Assembly: GCA_021740825.1 (NCBI GenBank)
Contig: JAIOZA010000005.1
Location: 46,759-110,758 of the forward strand
DNA from: Bacteroidia bacterium
GTDB lineage: Bacteria > Bacteroidota > Bacteroidia > B-17B0 > Aurantibacillaceae
Length of the DNA stretch: 64,000 nt
Direction: 5' to 3'
Below are positions 16,940-27,131 of this stretch, piece after piece. Made by a program: the position numbers and the translations under genes. Position 1 is the stretch's first letter; each line of letters starts with the position of its first letter. A model generated the notes under the pieces. It had not been told where the DNA came from and ran no database searches. It worked only from the letters and a program-made list of their open reading frames with translations.

Positions 16940-18718
16940 TTATATAGTTTCTAATAATTCGTGCCTGTATTTATCAAGGATACTTGATTTAGATAAAAAT
17001 CCAATATAGATTTCATTTTCTACTACTGGCAAGTTCCATTGCCCTGATTCTTCAAACTTACGCATAATGGTAAAAATATCTTCGTTCGTATCAATTACCA
17101 TTGATGGTTTTCGCATTACTTCTTTTGCAGTTACCTTATCGTAAAGTTCTGGATTAAACATTTCTTCTCTAATATTATCTAAATAAATAATCCCCAATAA
17201 TTTATTATTTTTTTTTACTACAGGAAACGTATTGCGTTTAGAATGTTTAATTGTTTCCACTATATCTCGCAGTGTTGCTTTAAAATGAATGGTTGCAAAA
17301 TCAGTTTCGATCATTTCTTTTGTATCAATCTTACTTAAAATACTTGTGTCTTTATTTTCAGAAACGATTGTTCCTTTATCTTTTAATCTTCTTACATCTA
17401 ATGATTCAGGATGAAAACGTTTAACAATAATATAACTAATAGATGCTACAATCATTAAAGGAATAATCAATTCATAACCTCCTGTAATTTCAGCAATTAA
17501 AAATATCGCTGTTAATGGTGCGTGAAATACACCACTCAAAATGCCTGCCATTGCCACAATGGTAAAATTGCTTATTGGAATATTATTAAAACCAATTAGT
17601 GTTAAGAAAAATGAAAATGCAAATCCTAAATTTGCACCAACAAATAATGAAGGTGCAAAATTACCTCCATTTCCTCCACTACCTAATGTAATAGCGGCAG
17701 CAAAAGTTTTTAAAAGCAATGTTACTATAATAAAAATAAGAAGAATCCATTTACTAGTTATGAAACTTAATAGCAGACTATCTTTAAATAAATCATTTGT
17801 TCTAAATTCAGAAAGAGCTTTGATGCTTTCATACCCCTCACCAAATAGCGAAGGGAACAATGCAAATAAAAAGGCTAATGAAATTCCACCAACCAGCCAT
17901 TTAGTAAACCCTGATTTTATTTTATGAAATTTAGATTCTATTTTATCAAAAAAATTCACGTAATATAAAGATGTAATACCTGCTAATAAACCAAGTAAAA
18001 TATAAAACGGAACATTGTTATAATCAAAAGGTTGCTTTAATTTAAAAAATAACAAACTACTTTCGTGTAATATAATTTTTGATAATAATGCACCCGAAGC
18101 TGCGGCAATTAGCAAAGGAATAAATGCACTAATACTAATATCAACTAGGATAACTTCTAATGCAAATAAAACTCCTGCAATGGGTGCATTAAAAGCGCCC
18201 GCAATGCCACCCGCAGCGCCTGCAGCTAATAATAGTGTTCTTTCCTTGTAAGTTAATTTGTAAGTACGAGCAAAGTTTGAACCAATTGCAGAGCCTGTAC
18301 TAACAATTGGAGATTCTAAACCAGCAGATCCTCCAAAACCAACAGTAAGTCCACTTGTAATGATGTGTGAATACATTTGATGAAAAGGCAGAAAACTACT
18401 GCGTTTAGCAATTGCAAATAGTATTACTGTATTACCTCTGTTTAGTTGATTTTTAAAGAAATATTTTACAATTAAAACAGTTGTGCCTATGCCAATAACA
18501 GGCAAGATTAAGTATAAATATTTGAAATCATATTTTAAGAAAAAGCCGTCAACTAAATAATGTCTAATCCCAAATACAAATAGTTTTAATATAACCGCTG
18601 CTATTCCTGATGAAATACCAACTAATATACTTGCGAAAATTAGAAATTGCTTTTCATTGGTTTTTTCGTTAATCCAATTAATTAGACTTTCTATATAATT
18701 GATTCTTTTAAAGTTCAT
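16940..18718 (-). CDS. ClC-family chloride channel/transporter with CBS pair
   Basis: A 592-residue inner-membrane protein. The ClC core (about residues 20-430) has the ion-path motifs GFGGSAGLESP (with the gating Glu kept) and GSGGNGGNFAPSLFVGA, plus the repeat end GVFHAPLTAIFLIAEITGGY. A C-terminal CBS pair (about 455-585) follows, probably a nucleotide-sensing regulatory module. It is encoded on the strand opposite to cysD and cysN and lies between them. Anion selectivity and whether it is a channel or an H+ antiporter cannot be decided from sequence alone. Confidence 0.93.
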   Translation of the reverse strand: MNFKRINYIESLINWINEKTNEKQFLIFASILVGISSGIAAVILKLFVFGIRHYLVDGFFLKYDFKYLYLILPVIGIGTTVLIVKYFFKNQLNRGNTVILFAIAKRSSFLPFHQMYSHIITSGLTVGFGGSAGLESPIVSTGSAIGSNFARTYKLTYKERTLLLAAGAAGGIAGAFNAPIAGVLFALEVILVDISISAFIPLLIAAASGALLSKIILHESSLLFFKLKQPFDYNNVPFYILLGLLAGITSLYYVNFFDKIESKFHKIKSGFTKWLVGGISLAFLFALFPSLFGEGYESIKALSEFRTNDLFKDSLLLSFITSKWILLIFIIVTLLLKTFAAAITLGSGGNGGNFAPSLFVGANLGFAFSFFLTLIGFNNIPISNFTIVAMAGILSGVFHAPLTAIFLIAEITGGYELIIPLMIVASISYIIVKRFHPESLDVRRLKDKGTIVSENKDTSILSKIDTKEMIETDFATIHFKATLRDIVETIKHSKRNTFPVVKKNNKLLGIIYLDNIREEMFNPELYDKVTAKEVMRKPSMVIDTNEDIFTIMRKFEESGQWNLPVVENEIYIGFLSKSSILDKYRHELLETI

Positions 18719-19117
18719 TATTCATCTTTTGTTATTTAAAGGATATTGTTTTTCTTATATTTAAATTGAGTAAAACAGGCGTAAATATAGGTCTTTTAAA
18801 GTAAAGTAAGTTTCATAACATTGTAGCTGTGGTTTTAACATTTATAAATCATAAAACTCCGACAACTTTTCAATTACATAGTTTGGTAATTAGAATTAAA
18901 TTGATTTACAGTGATTTTTCTCACTAATACAGTTAGCGCTAGATAACAGGCTACAAAGCTTTTTTAAAAGCGGTTATTTTTTGTAAACACTTATTTTTGC
19001 TTTGCAAAAGTTCATTAAACATTTATCTTTGTTTAGAACATTTTGGCATAAAATGGTTCAAATCAAATCGTTGTTTAGCGCAAAAACGTTGAGAACAATT
19101 AAAATGTACGATATTAA
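18719..19117. other. Intergenic region between the ClC gene and cysN
   Basis: About 400 bases without a gene between divergent starts. The only structure I can support is the TTTG/TATCTTTG promoter for cysN at 19001-19031. The rest is AT-rich with no convincing ORF, hairpin or repeat; it should also hold the promoter of the ClC gene, which I could not pin down. Confidence 0.6.
19001..19031 (+). promoter_or_regulatory. Bacteroidota-type promoter for cysN
   Basis: TTTG at 19001-19004, a 19-base spacer, then TATCTTTG at 19024-19031. This is the full -33/-7 consensus (TTTG-N19-TAnnTTTG) of the Bacteroidota primary sigma factor. The leader to the cysN ATG would be about 80 bases. Confidence 0.6.
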
Positions 19118-20362
19118 ATGGATTTATTAAAATTTTTTACGGCAGGAAATGTAGATGACGGTAAAAGTACATTAATTGGCAGATTATTATTTGATAGTAA
19201 TGCTATATCTACTGATATCATTGAAACATTAACGCAACAAAGTAAAAAAATAAATAGCAATACCGGCATCGATTTAGCGATGTTGACGGATGGTTTGAGG
19301 GCAGAAAGAGAGCAGGGTATTACCATTGATGTAGCTTATAAATATTTTACTACAGTTAAACGTAAGTTTATAATTGCAGATACTCCCGGTCATCTTCAAT
19401 ACACACGTAATATGTTTACAGGAGCGTCAAATGCCAACTTGGCAATTATATTGGTGGACGCACGAAATGGCATTACTGATCAAACAAAGCGTCATACAAT
19501 TATCTCTTCTATATTAGGAATACAAAATATTGTAGTATGTATTAATAAAATGGATTTAGTAGATTATTCTGAAAAAAAGTATGAGGAAATAAGAACCAAC
19601 TATTTAAGTTTAACTAAACAACTACCTATAAAAAATATAGCTTTTATTCCTGTAAGTGCTTTGGAAGGCGATAATGTTGTATTGCAATCCACCAATATGA
19701 CCTGGTATAATGGTAATACATTGTTAGAGTATTTAGAGACGGTTGAAATTTTCGAAGCTCAGAAGTCAAATGAATCTCGATTTCAAGTGCAATATGTTAT
19801 TCGTCCGCAAGGAAAAGAATTTCATGATTACCGTGGATTTGCAGGTAGCATTTTAAGTGGAACTTATCAAAAAGGACAACAAGTAACAGTTTTACCATCA
19901 GGTATTGAAACCTTTATAGATAAAATTGAACTGCATCAAAAGGAAGTAGAAGTTGCTGAAGCTAATGCTCCTGTCGTATTGCATTTAAAAGATAAATTTG
20001 ATATTGGCAGAGGAACTACCATTGTTCCTAGCGATAATTTGCCTAAAACAAAAAAAGAATTTAATGCTACTATTTGTTGGATGGATAATGCCTCATACAT
20101 TCCGGGACAAAAAATTATACTGCAAAATAATAGTTTTAAAACAAAAGCAATTATAAGTGAGGTCGTTAGTAAAATTGATATACATTCTTATGCAGAATTA
20201 GCAAGTGATGGAATTATAACATTGAATGATTTATGTAAAGTAGTAATTAAAACTGCTGACTTAATTAGTTTTGATAGTTATTTGCAAAATAAAATTTTCG
20301 GTTCTTTTATTTTAATAAACGAAAATACAAATAATACAATTGCTGCCGGAATCATTGATTAG
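19118..20362 (+). CDS. cysN: Sulfate adenylyltransferase subunit 1 (regulatory GTPase)
   Basis: GTPase that drives ATP sulfurylase with CysD. The 414-residue, EF-Tu-like protein has G1 GNVDDGKST (residues 10-18), the switch region REQGITIDVAYKYF, G3 DTPGH and G4 NKMD, then two beta-barrel domains from about residue 225. It ends without a fused CysC kinase, so it is the short form, about 60 residues shorter than E. coli CysN. It has its own promoter, which fits its physical separation from cysD. Confidence 0.94.
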   Translation: MDLLKFFTAGNVDDGKSTLIGRLLFDSNAISTDIIETLTQQSKKINSNTGIDLAMLTDGLRAEREQGITIDVAYKYFTTVKRKFIIADTPGHLQYTRNMFTGASNANLAIILVDARNGITDQTKRHTIISSILGIQNIVVCINKMDLVDYSEKKYEEIRTNYLSLTKQLPIKNIAFIPVSALEGDNVVLQSTNMTWYNGNTLLEYLETVEIFEAQKSNESRFQVQYVIRPQGKEFHDYRGFAGSILSGTYQKGQQVTVLPSGIETFIDKIELHQKEVEVAEANAPVVLHLKDKFDIGRGTTIVPSDNLPKTKKEFNATICWMDNASYIPGQKIILQNNSFKTKAIISEVVSKIDIHSYAELASDGIITLNDLCKVVIKTADLISFDSYLQNKIFGSFILINENTNNTIAAGIID

Positions 20363-20501
20363 TTTTAATAATCTAAATGAATGTTGCGTTGCAAATGCTT
20401 AATCGCGTATTGAATTTTAACCTAAAATCTCAAAAAAGTAACCTTATTTTCCTCTTTTTTTCTTCTATAAAATAGCTACCTTTAAGGGTTATTAATCCAT
20501 T

Positions 20502-23500
20502 ATGAAGAAATTACCTTTACTCATTTTTTTGTGTATCATTTCAATTGCAGAAGTTGCTGCACAAACAGAATTTATTGATTACCGTTCTACAACCAATCCT
20601 TTGTATTGGAAAAACCGTAAACCCTTTGCCGATTATTGGCAACAGGATGTTCATTATACCATTAAAGCAACCTTAAATGATACAACGGATATTATTTCTG
20701 GTCACGAAGAGTTAACTTATTGGAACAATTCGCCTAAAGAATTATATGTTGTATATTTTCATTTGTATAACAACGCTCAAACAAAGGATTCTTACCTAGC
20801 AGATTTGTATAAGAATAATAATTACCATTTAAAGTTTAACAAATATCGTAAAGAAGGTAAAGGAACAGAAGTAGTTAGCATTAAAAACGGTAATACCGAA
20901 TTAAAAACTGAACTAGATAACACCGTTATGAAAGTTTATTTAGAGCGACCTTTAAAACCAAACGAATCCATCACCTTTGATTTAGATTTTAAAACTTATT
21001 ATGCTAAAGAAGTTATTCGTAACCGAATGAAAATGTATAATGCTTTTGGTAATAAACATTTTGATGTGACACATTGGTATCCCCGTATTTCGGTGTATGA
21101 CCGCAAAATGGGTTGGGACACGGATCAACATATGGATCATGAATTTTATGGAGACTTTGGTTCATTTTATGTAGAATTTACCTTACCTAATAATTATGTA
21201 TTAGACGCTACAGGGGTTTTACAAAACGAAAAAGAAGTACTCCCTGATTCTTTACGTCAGCGTTTAGATATTGCCAACTTTGCAAAAAAAACATGGAACT
21301 CAGCACCAAGCACAATTATTAAACGTGATGGCACAAACAAAACATGGAAGTTCTCTGCACTGAACGTGCATGATTTTGCATTAACTGCTGATCCTACTTA
21401 CCGTATTGGTGAATATATGTGGCAAGGTATAAAATGCGTGGCCTTAGTCCAAGAACCTCATGCAGCAGGATGGCAAACTTGTCCGCAATATATTGCAAAA
21501 GTACTAGATGTAAATTCATATAACATTGGACCTTACCATTATCCAAAAATGATTTGTGCGGATGCGCAAGATGGCGTGGAATATCCAATGTTAACTTTAG
21601 ATGGTGGTTACGATCCTAATTACAGAGACTTGTTAGTTCATGAAATGACTCACAATTGGTTTTTTGGAATGGTTGGTAATAACGAAACTTATCGCGCATT
21701 TTTAGATGAAGGCTTTACACAATTTTATACGGCAGATACTTATCAGTTTATTGATGGACCAAATAAAATTGAACAGCAACCAAGAAGCAAATACGTTCAA
21801 CGCTTTACCGAACAAAACAGAATTTTAGATGATCAAATTTATAACGGCTACATGAATGCGGTTACAGTGCGTGGCGAAGAAGTAACTTTAAATACACATA
21901 GTGATGATTACAATGGTGGAATTCGCCATGGTGGTGGTTACGGAGCAGTGTATACTAAAACAGCTGCCATGCTTAAAAACATGGAATACGTTTTAGGACG
22001 TTCTTTATTTGATAAATGTATGCAGCATTATTTCAATCAATGGAAATTTGCTCATCCGTATCCAGAAGATTTTAGAAACTCGATTATTCAATATAGCGGT
22101 GTTGATTTAAATTGGTTTTTTGATCAGTGGTTAGAAACTACTAAAAAAATAGATTACAAAATTGGATGTGTAAAACGCGGAAAACAAAAAGGCGAATATT
22201 TAATTAAGTTTAAACGCAAAGGCGACATGCAAATGCCAATTGATTTTGCAGTGATTGATAAAAATGATTCTGCTTACATGTATCATATTCCAAATACCTG
22301 GTTCGAAAAACCGGTTAAATCAATTGTTTTACCTCGTTGGATTGGTTGGGGTAAAGTAAAACCTATTTACGTTGCCAAAGTGCAGTTAAGCGGAAAATTA
22401 AAAAATGTCATCATTGATCCTTCCCGTCGTTTGGCTGATGTGGACATGATGAATAATGTAAAACATCATCGCGTGAATGTAACATTCGATTCTAAAATTT
22501 ACAATCCTTTAGATTGGAAACATTATGAAATAAAAGCACGGCCAAGTTTATGGTACAACGGTTATGATGGAGTAAAAGTGGGAGCGCATTTAAATGGTGG
22601 TTATATGAATACTAAACATGTATTTGATTTAACGGCTTGGTTTAGCAGTGGTTTAGGGCAAGCATTTTTAGATTCAACAACTAAAATAAATAACTATAAT
22701 GTGTTTTCCTTTTTATTAAATTATAGAACATCAACTGCAAAATTTATTAAAAAATCAAATATCTATTTAACCTTAAAATCCTTAGATGGATTAGAAAGTG
22801 GATTAATTGGTTTTGAGAAAAAAAGCAACAATGATAAAAACAGAATTTATATTCAATACAAAGCTATGGTGCGCGACATGCCAAACGACTTGGTATATTT
22901 AATTAATCAAAAGGAATGGCAAATTCAAAAAATGAATAGCTATTTAAATGTTGGCATCGATCATAACTATAATTATAACAGAGGCGTCGGATTCATGAAT
23001 CTTAATATGAGAGCAAGTGCTTTAACTAGAGATTATGATTATTCTAATATTCAATACACCGCAATTAATAAAAATGATTTAGGGAAAATAAACATCAATA
23101 CCCGTGTATTTGCACAATTAGGGTTTGGAACTAAATTAGCAAACGAATCAATGTTATTTGCTGCGGGTGCAAATCCTGAGGATTTAGTGGATAATAAATA
23201 TACCCGTTCAAATGGTTTTCTTCCACCAACTTGGGGACAATATGGGGCAATTACCAATAACTTTACTGCAGGCGGAGGATTAAATTTAAGAGGATATTCT
23301 GGTTATGTTTTAGCTGCTCAAGATGCCAATGGATTTATAGCATATAATTATAAAGGAACGACAGGTGCATCTGCAAGTGCTGAAATCGAATTTGGTGAAT
23401 TATTTAGTTTTATGAATATCAAAAAATTAAATAATTCTATAAAAATTAGTCCTTACTTATTTGGTGATGCAGGAACTATTAATACAAATAGTCCAAGTAA

Positions 23501-23696
23501 GGCAACTGTTATGTCTGATTTATTAGTTGATGGCGGAGTAGGTGTTGCCTTAAGTATTCAAAAATGGGGACCGTTATACGGCGTAAAACCTCTCATCATT
23601 CGATTTGATATGCCGTTATTTATTAACCGACTGCCATTTGCTGAAAAGGATTATTTTCAAACACGATGGATGATTGGCATTAACAGAGCATTTTAA
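20502..23696 (+). CDS. M1-family metallopeptidase with C-terminal Omp85-like barrel region
   Basis: The 1064-residue protein has a Sec signal peptide (1-20, ending EVAA), then an M1 aminopeptidase-type core with the zinc motif HEMTHNW (380-386), third ligand Glu403 in LDEGF, and an EYPML equivalent of the GxMEN loop near 360. M1 homology ends by about residue 560. From about 680 to the end the sequence is beta-strand-rich, with LRGY at 929-932, a YLFGDAG-like strand and a C-terminal Phe, features of Omp85/surface-antigen barrels. I infer an outer-membrane-anchored peptidase. It begins a tight operon, with the next gene 3 bases away. Confidence 0.85.
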   Translation: MKKLPLLIFLCIISIAEVAAQTEFIDYRSTTNPLYWKNRKPFADYWQQDVHYTIKATLNDTTDIISGHEELTYWNNSPKELYVVYFHLYNNAQTKDSYLADLYKNNNYHLKFNKYRKEGKGTEVVSIKNGNTELKTELDNTVMKVYLERPLKPNESITFDLDFKTYYAKEVIRNRMKMYNAFGNKHFDVTHWYPRISVYDRKMGWDTDQHMDHEFYGDFGSFYVEFTLPNNYVLDATGVLQNEKEVLPDSLRQRLDIANFAKKTWNSAPSTIIKRDGTNKTWKFSALNVHDFALTADPTYRIGEYMWQGIKCVALVQEPHAAGWQTCPQYIAKVLDVNSYNIGPYHYPKMICADAQDGVEYPMLTLDGGYDPNYRDLLVHEMTHNWFFGMVGNNETYRAFLDEGFTQFYTADTYQFIDGPNKIEQQPRSKYVQRFTEQNRILDDQIYNGYMNAVTVRGEEVTLNTHSDDYNGGIRHGGGYGAVYTKTAAMLKNMEYVLGRSLFDKCMQHYFNQWKFAHPYPEDFRNSIIQYSGVDLNWFFDQWLETTKKIDYKIGCVKRGKQKGEYLIKFKRKGDMQMPIDFAVIDKNDSAYMYHIPNTWFEKPVKSIVLPRWIGWGKVKPIYVAKVQLSGKLKNVIIDPSRRLADVDMMNNVKHHRVNVTFDSKIYNPLDWKHYEIKARPSLWYNGYDGVKVGAHLNGGYMNTKHVFDLTAWFSSGLGQAFLDSTTKINNYNVFSFLLNYRTSTAKFIKKSNIYLTLKSLDGLESGLIGFEKKSNNDKNRIYIQYKAMVRDMPNDLVYLINQKEWQIQKMNSYLNVGIDHNYNYNRGVGFMNLNMRASALTRDYDYSNIQYTAINKNDLGKININTRVFAQLGFGTKLANESMLFAAGANPEDLVDNKYTRSNGFLPPTWGQYGAITNNFTAGGGLNLRGYSGYVLAAQDANGFIAYNYKGTTGASASAEIEFGELFSFMNIKKLNNSIKISPYLFGDAGTINTNSPSKATVMSDLLVDGGVGVALSIQKWGPLYGVKPLIIRFDMPLFINRLPFAEKDYFQTRWMIGINRAF

Positions 23697-23699
23697 TTA

Positions 23700-25595
23700 A
23701 TGAATTTATATAGGCACCAATTAGTTAACTTAATAAAGCAAATAGCATTTGTTTTTGTAATCTACTTTTTTTGTCGCATATTATTTTATTATTTTAATAG
23801 ATCTTCTTTTCAAGACATTACTTTTTCTGAATTAATTTCTTTATTGTTTTACGGATTAAGATTTGATGCTTTTAGTATTGCTGCTACAAACTCATTATAC
23901 ATTTTATTATGTTTACTTCCATTCAAGTTTTATTATTCTAAAATTTATCAAAAAACCACGTCCATTATATTTATTGTAACAAATGCTATTGCTATATCTT
24001 TAAATTTTATAGACTTTGCTTATTTTCCGTTTACACATAAACGCACAACATTTGAAGTAGGAAATTTAATATTTGGTGGACAAACCGAATTCGCTAAACT
24101 AATTCCTCACTTTTTATCGCAATATTGGTTTATAGTTTTATTGTATGCGTTATTTATTTTCGCCCTCATAAAAATTCATAGAACAATTAAAAAAAATCAA
24201 AAGTTTGAAAGTATTTTAGTTACAAAAAAAAGGTTGTTGTTGTATAGTTTTCTTTTTATTTTATTTTCGAGTACTACAATTTTAGCAATTAGAGGAGGCA
24301 TGCAACGGTCTCCAATTTCTATGATAGATGCCGCGAGTTATAGCAATCAAACATTTATTCCAATAATAATAAATACTCCCTTTTCTGTTATAAAATCATC
24401 TGAATTGCAAGAGATACAGCAGTATACAGTATTTTCGGAAGAAGAAGCTAAAAAATATTTCAATCCTATTCATGAGGCTGATACCGGTGCTTTTAATAAC
24501 TATAATATCTGTGTTATTATCCTTGAAAGTTTCTCAAAAGAATTTACCGGTATTGGCAACCGAAAAAGTTATACGCCATTTTTAGATAGTTTAATGAGTC
24601 AATCAATTATTTATAATAATGCCATTGCTAACGGAAAAACATCTATTAATGGCATACCAGCAATTATAGCATCTTTACCGTGTTTTTTAGAAGACCAATA
24701 TTTGAATTCAGTATATAGTAATAATACGTTAAATACATTACCTAATTTATTAAAAACGAAAGGATATGCATCTGTATTTTATCACGGAGGAACCAATGGT
24801 ACAATGAACTTTAATTCTTTTGCGCAACTAGCAGGATTTGATAAATACTTCGGTAGAACAGAATATGATAATGATGATGATTATGATGGGCAATGGGGCA
24901 TTTGGGACGAACCATTTTTACAGAAAGTAACAACAGATATGTCAAATTTAAAACAACCTTTTTTTTCAACTATTTTCACTTTGAGTTCTCACCACCCGTA
25001 TAAAATCCCACAAAAATATAAAGGTAAATTTCCAAAAGGAAATTATGAAATCATCGAAGCGGTTGGGTATACGGATTACGCCTTACAACAATTTTTTACA
25101 AAAGCTAGTCAGCAAAAATGGTTCAACAATACATTATTTGTAATTACACCTGATCATACAGCTATTTCTGATGACGCTTTTTATTCAAATTTAATTGGAC
25201 AATATTCTATTCCGATTATATTTTACAAAAGTAATTTTAACGCAAAAGTTGAAGAAAAAATAGTACAACAAGTAGATATTTTACCAACTATTTTAGATTA
25301 TTTAAATTATGATAAACCTTACTATTCATTTGGTAAAAGTATGCTAAGCAATAGCAATACGCCTGTTTTATATTATAACAGTCCTTATTATTGTTGTGTT
25401 CAAGACAGTTTTTTTTACATCATGAAAGGTTCGAATTTTGGTGAGAAATTTAATTTTAAAAAAGATAGTTTGCTGAAAATTGATTTAAGTAAAAAAGGAA
25501 AAGACCAAGATTTATTAAATAGGTGTAATGCATATCGGCAAATTTATGCGAATGACGTTATGAAAAATAAAACGCATTTGGAAAATCAAAATTAA
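23700..25595 (+). CDS. LTA-synthase-like phosphoglycerol transferase/sulfatase
   Basis: A 631-residue membrane enzyme with about five N-terminal membrane helices (within residues 1-200) and a large extracytoplasmic sulfatase-fold domain. Alkaline-phosphatase-type metal sites are visible: ILESFSKEF (metal Glu), NGKTSINGIPAI (Thr nucleophile as in LtaS), QWGIWDEPF and the C-terminal TPDHTA. Bacteroidota have no lipoteichoic acid, so the likely role is phosphoglycerol or phosphoethanolamine transfer to a surface glycan or lipid; this is inferred. It lies 3 bases after the M1 peptidase and 2 bases before the flavoprotein. Confidence 0.87.
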   Translation: MNLYRHQLVNLIKQIAFVFVIYFFCRILFYYFNRSSFQDITFSELISLLFYGLRFDAFSIAATNSLYILLCLLPFKFYYSKIYQKTTSIIFIVTNAIAISLNFIDFAYFPFTHKRTTFEVGNLIFGGQTEFAKLIPHFLSQYWFIVLLYALFIFALIKIHRTIKKNQKFESILVTKKRLLLYSFLFILFSSTTILAIRGGMQRSPISMIDAASYSNQTFIPIIINTPFSVIKSSELQEIQQYTVFSEEEAKKYFNPIHEADTGAFNNYNICVIILESFSKEFTGIGNRKSYTPFLDSLMSQSIIYNNAIANGKTSINGIPAIIASLPCFLEDQYLNSVYSNNTLNTLPNLLKTKGYASVFYHGGTNGTMNFNSFAQLAGFDKYFGRTEYDNDDDYDGQWGIWDEPFLQKVTTDMSNLKQPFFSTIFTLSSHHPYKIPQKYKGKFPKGNYEIIEAVGYTDYALQQFFTKASQQKWFNNTLFVITPDHTAISDDAFYSNLIGQYSIPIIFYKSNFNAKVEEKIVQQVDILPTILDYLNYDKPYYSFGKSMLSNSNTPVLYYNSPYYCCVQDSFFYIMKGSNFGEKFNFKKDSLLKIDLSKKGKDQDLLNRCNAYRQIYANDVMKNKTHLENQN

Positions 25596-25597
25596 AA

Positions 25598-27091
25598 ATG
25601 GAACACTACGATTTAATAGTTATTGGTGGAGGGCCAAGCGGCTATGCAGGAGCTATGCGCGCATTAGATTTTAATAAAAAAGTATTATTGATTGAAAAAA
25701 AACGCATTGGAGGTGCTGGAGTGTATGATGGTGTATTAACTTCAAAAACACTGTGGGAACTGTCGCAAAAAATTTCTTCAATAAGAGAAATGATACCAGA
25801 GTACAATGTCAATTATCAAGATATTGTTAATACGTTAAAAGAAGCTGTTTATGAGCGTAAAACTCAAATGACGGTTCATTTAAATTTATTACAAAAGCAG
25901 CAACCTGATTTATTTTCTTATGAAAAAGGTACAGCGTCATTTATTGACAAACATACCATTGCTATTAAAAAAGAAGATGGCACTTCTAAGCAAGTAAGTG
26001 CTGATTATATTTTAATTGCTACTGGTAGCAGACCAAGGTATTTATCCCATATTCCAATAGATGAGAAAATTATTATGACCAGTGATGGCGTGAAAAATCT
26101 TTCCGAACTTCCAGAAAGTTTGGTGGTGCTGGGAGCAGGTGTTATAGGTTGTGAGTTTGCCACAATTTTCTCTAATATGGGAAAAACAAAAGTTTATTTA
26201 ATTGATAAAGCAGATCGTATTTTACCATTTGAAGATGAAGATGTTGCAGAAGTAATTAGTGAAAGTTTACAAAAACATGGTGCAACAATTCATCATGGTT
26301 CGGCATTAAAGCGCATGGAGATAAAAAATGGAAAAGTAGAATATGAATTAGAATATAAAGATGGTAAAACAGAAATTATTATTGTTGATAAAGCATTGGT
26401 ATCTGTTGGTAGAGTTGCTAATGTGGAGCATATTGGATTGGAAAATGCTGGCGTAAAATTAAATGAAAGAGGAAGTATTTGGGATGATGATACTCAAACT
26501 AACGTTTCTAATATTTATGTTGCAGGTGATGCAACAACCGATATGGCTTTAGTAAATGTTGGTGAGCGAGAGGCAAGACATGCTGTGGTTCGTATGTTTG
26601 GACCAACTATAAAACCACTATCCTACCAAAATATTTCTACAATCATGTTTTTAAATCCAGAAGTAGCAAGCGTGGGAATGAGTGAACAAGATTGTAAGAG
26701 GAAAGGCGTAGCTCATAAAGTAGTTAAATTAGACTTTAGCACCAATGCAAGAGCTATTGCTATGCGCAAAACAAAAGGTTTTTTTAAAATAATTGTAACC
26801 AATGATAACGGGATGCGAATTTTAGGAATGCGAGTAGTTGGAGAACATGCCAGTTCTGCCATTCAAGCGGTAGCCTATTTGATTCATACCAATCAAGGCA
26901 TTAGAGAATTAGCTGATATGATGCATCCGCACCCTAGCATTATTGAAGGTGTTCAGGAATGCTTAAGAATGTTACTTGGTAAATCTATTTATAAGCCGTC
27001 AATTTTTAAGGATAAATTGAAGTGTTATGTATGCGAAAACAATGTGTGTACTCCTGTCGAATCACTTGTATCATCTTCAAATCAGCACTAA
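25598..27091 (+). CDS. Flavoprotein of the dihydrolipoamide-dehydrogenase fold without redox cysteines
   Basis: A 497-residue FAD/NAD(P) oxidoreductase with FAD loop GGGPSGYAG (10-18), NAD loop VLGAGVIGCEFA near 179-190, GDATTDMAL and the dimerisation domain with HPHPSIIEG. Where the family has GGTCxxxGCxPSK, this protein has GGAGVYDGVLTSK (38-50): both redox cysteines are replaced (Gly41, Val46). This rules out classical disulfide reduction and suggests a transhydrogenase- or diaphorase-like activity. The C-terminal tail carries three cysteines (476, 479, 484; CxxCxxxxC) not expected in the family. It is tightly linked to the LtaS-like gene. Confidence 0.85.
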   Translation: MEHYDLIVIGGGPSGYAGAMRALDFNKKVLLIEKKRIGGAGVYDGVLTSKTLWELSQKISSIREMIPEYNVNYQDIVNTLKEAVYERKTQMTVHLNLLQKQQPDLFSYEKGTASFIDKHTIAIKKEDGTSKQVSADYILIATGSRPRYLSHIPIDEKIIMTSDGVKNLSELPESLVVLGAGVIGCEFATIFSNMGKTKVYLIDKADRILPFEDEDVAEVISESLQKHGATIHHGSALKRMEIKNGKVEYELEYKDGKTEIIIVDKALVSVGRVANVEHIGLENAGVKLNERGSIWDDDTQTNVSNIYVAGDATTDMALVNVGEREARHAVVRMFGPTIKPLSYQNISTIMFLNPEVASVGMSEQDCKRKGVAHKVVKLDFSTNARAIAMRKTKGFFKIIVTNDNGMRILGMRVVGEHASSAIQAVAYLIHTNQGIRELADMMHPHPSIIEGVQECLRMLLGKSIYKPSIFKDKLKCYVCENNVCTPVESLVSSSNQH

Positions 27092-27131
27092 ATAACTTAA
27101 CAAAACAAATCAAAATCACTATCTTTACATT

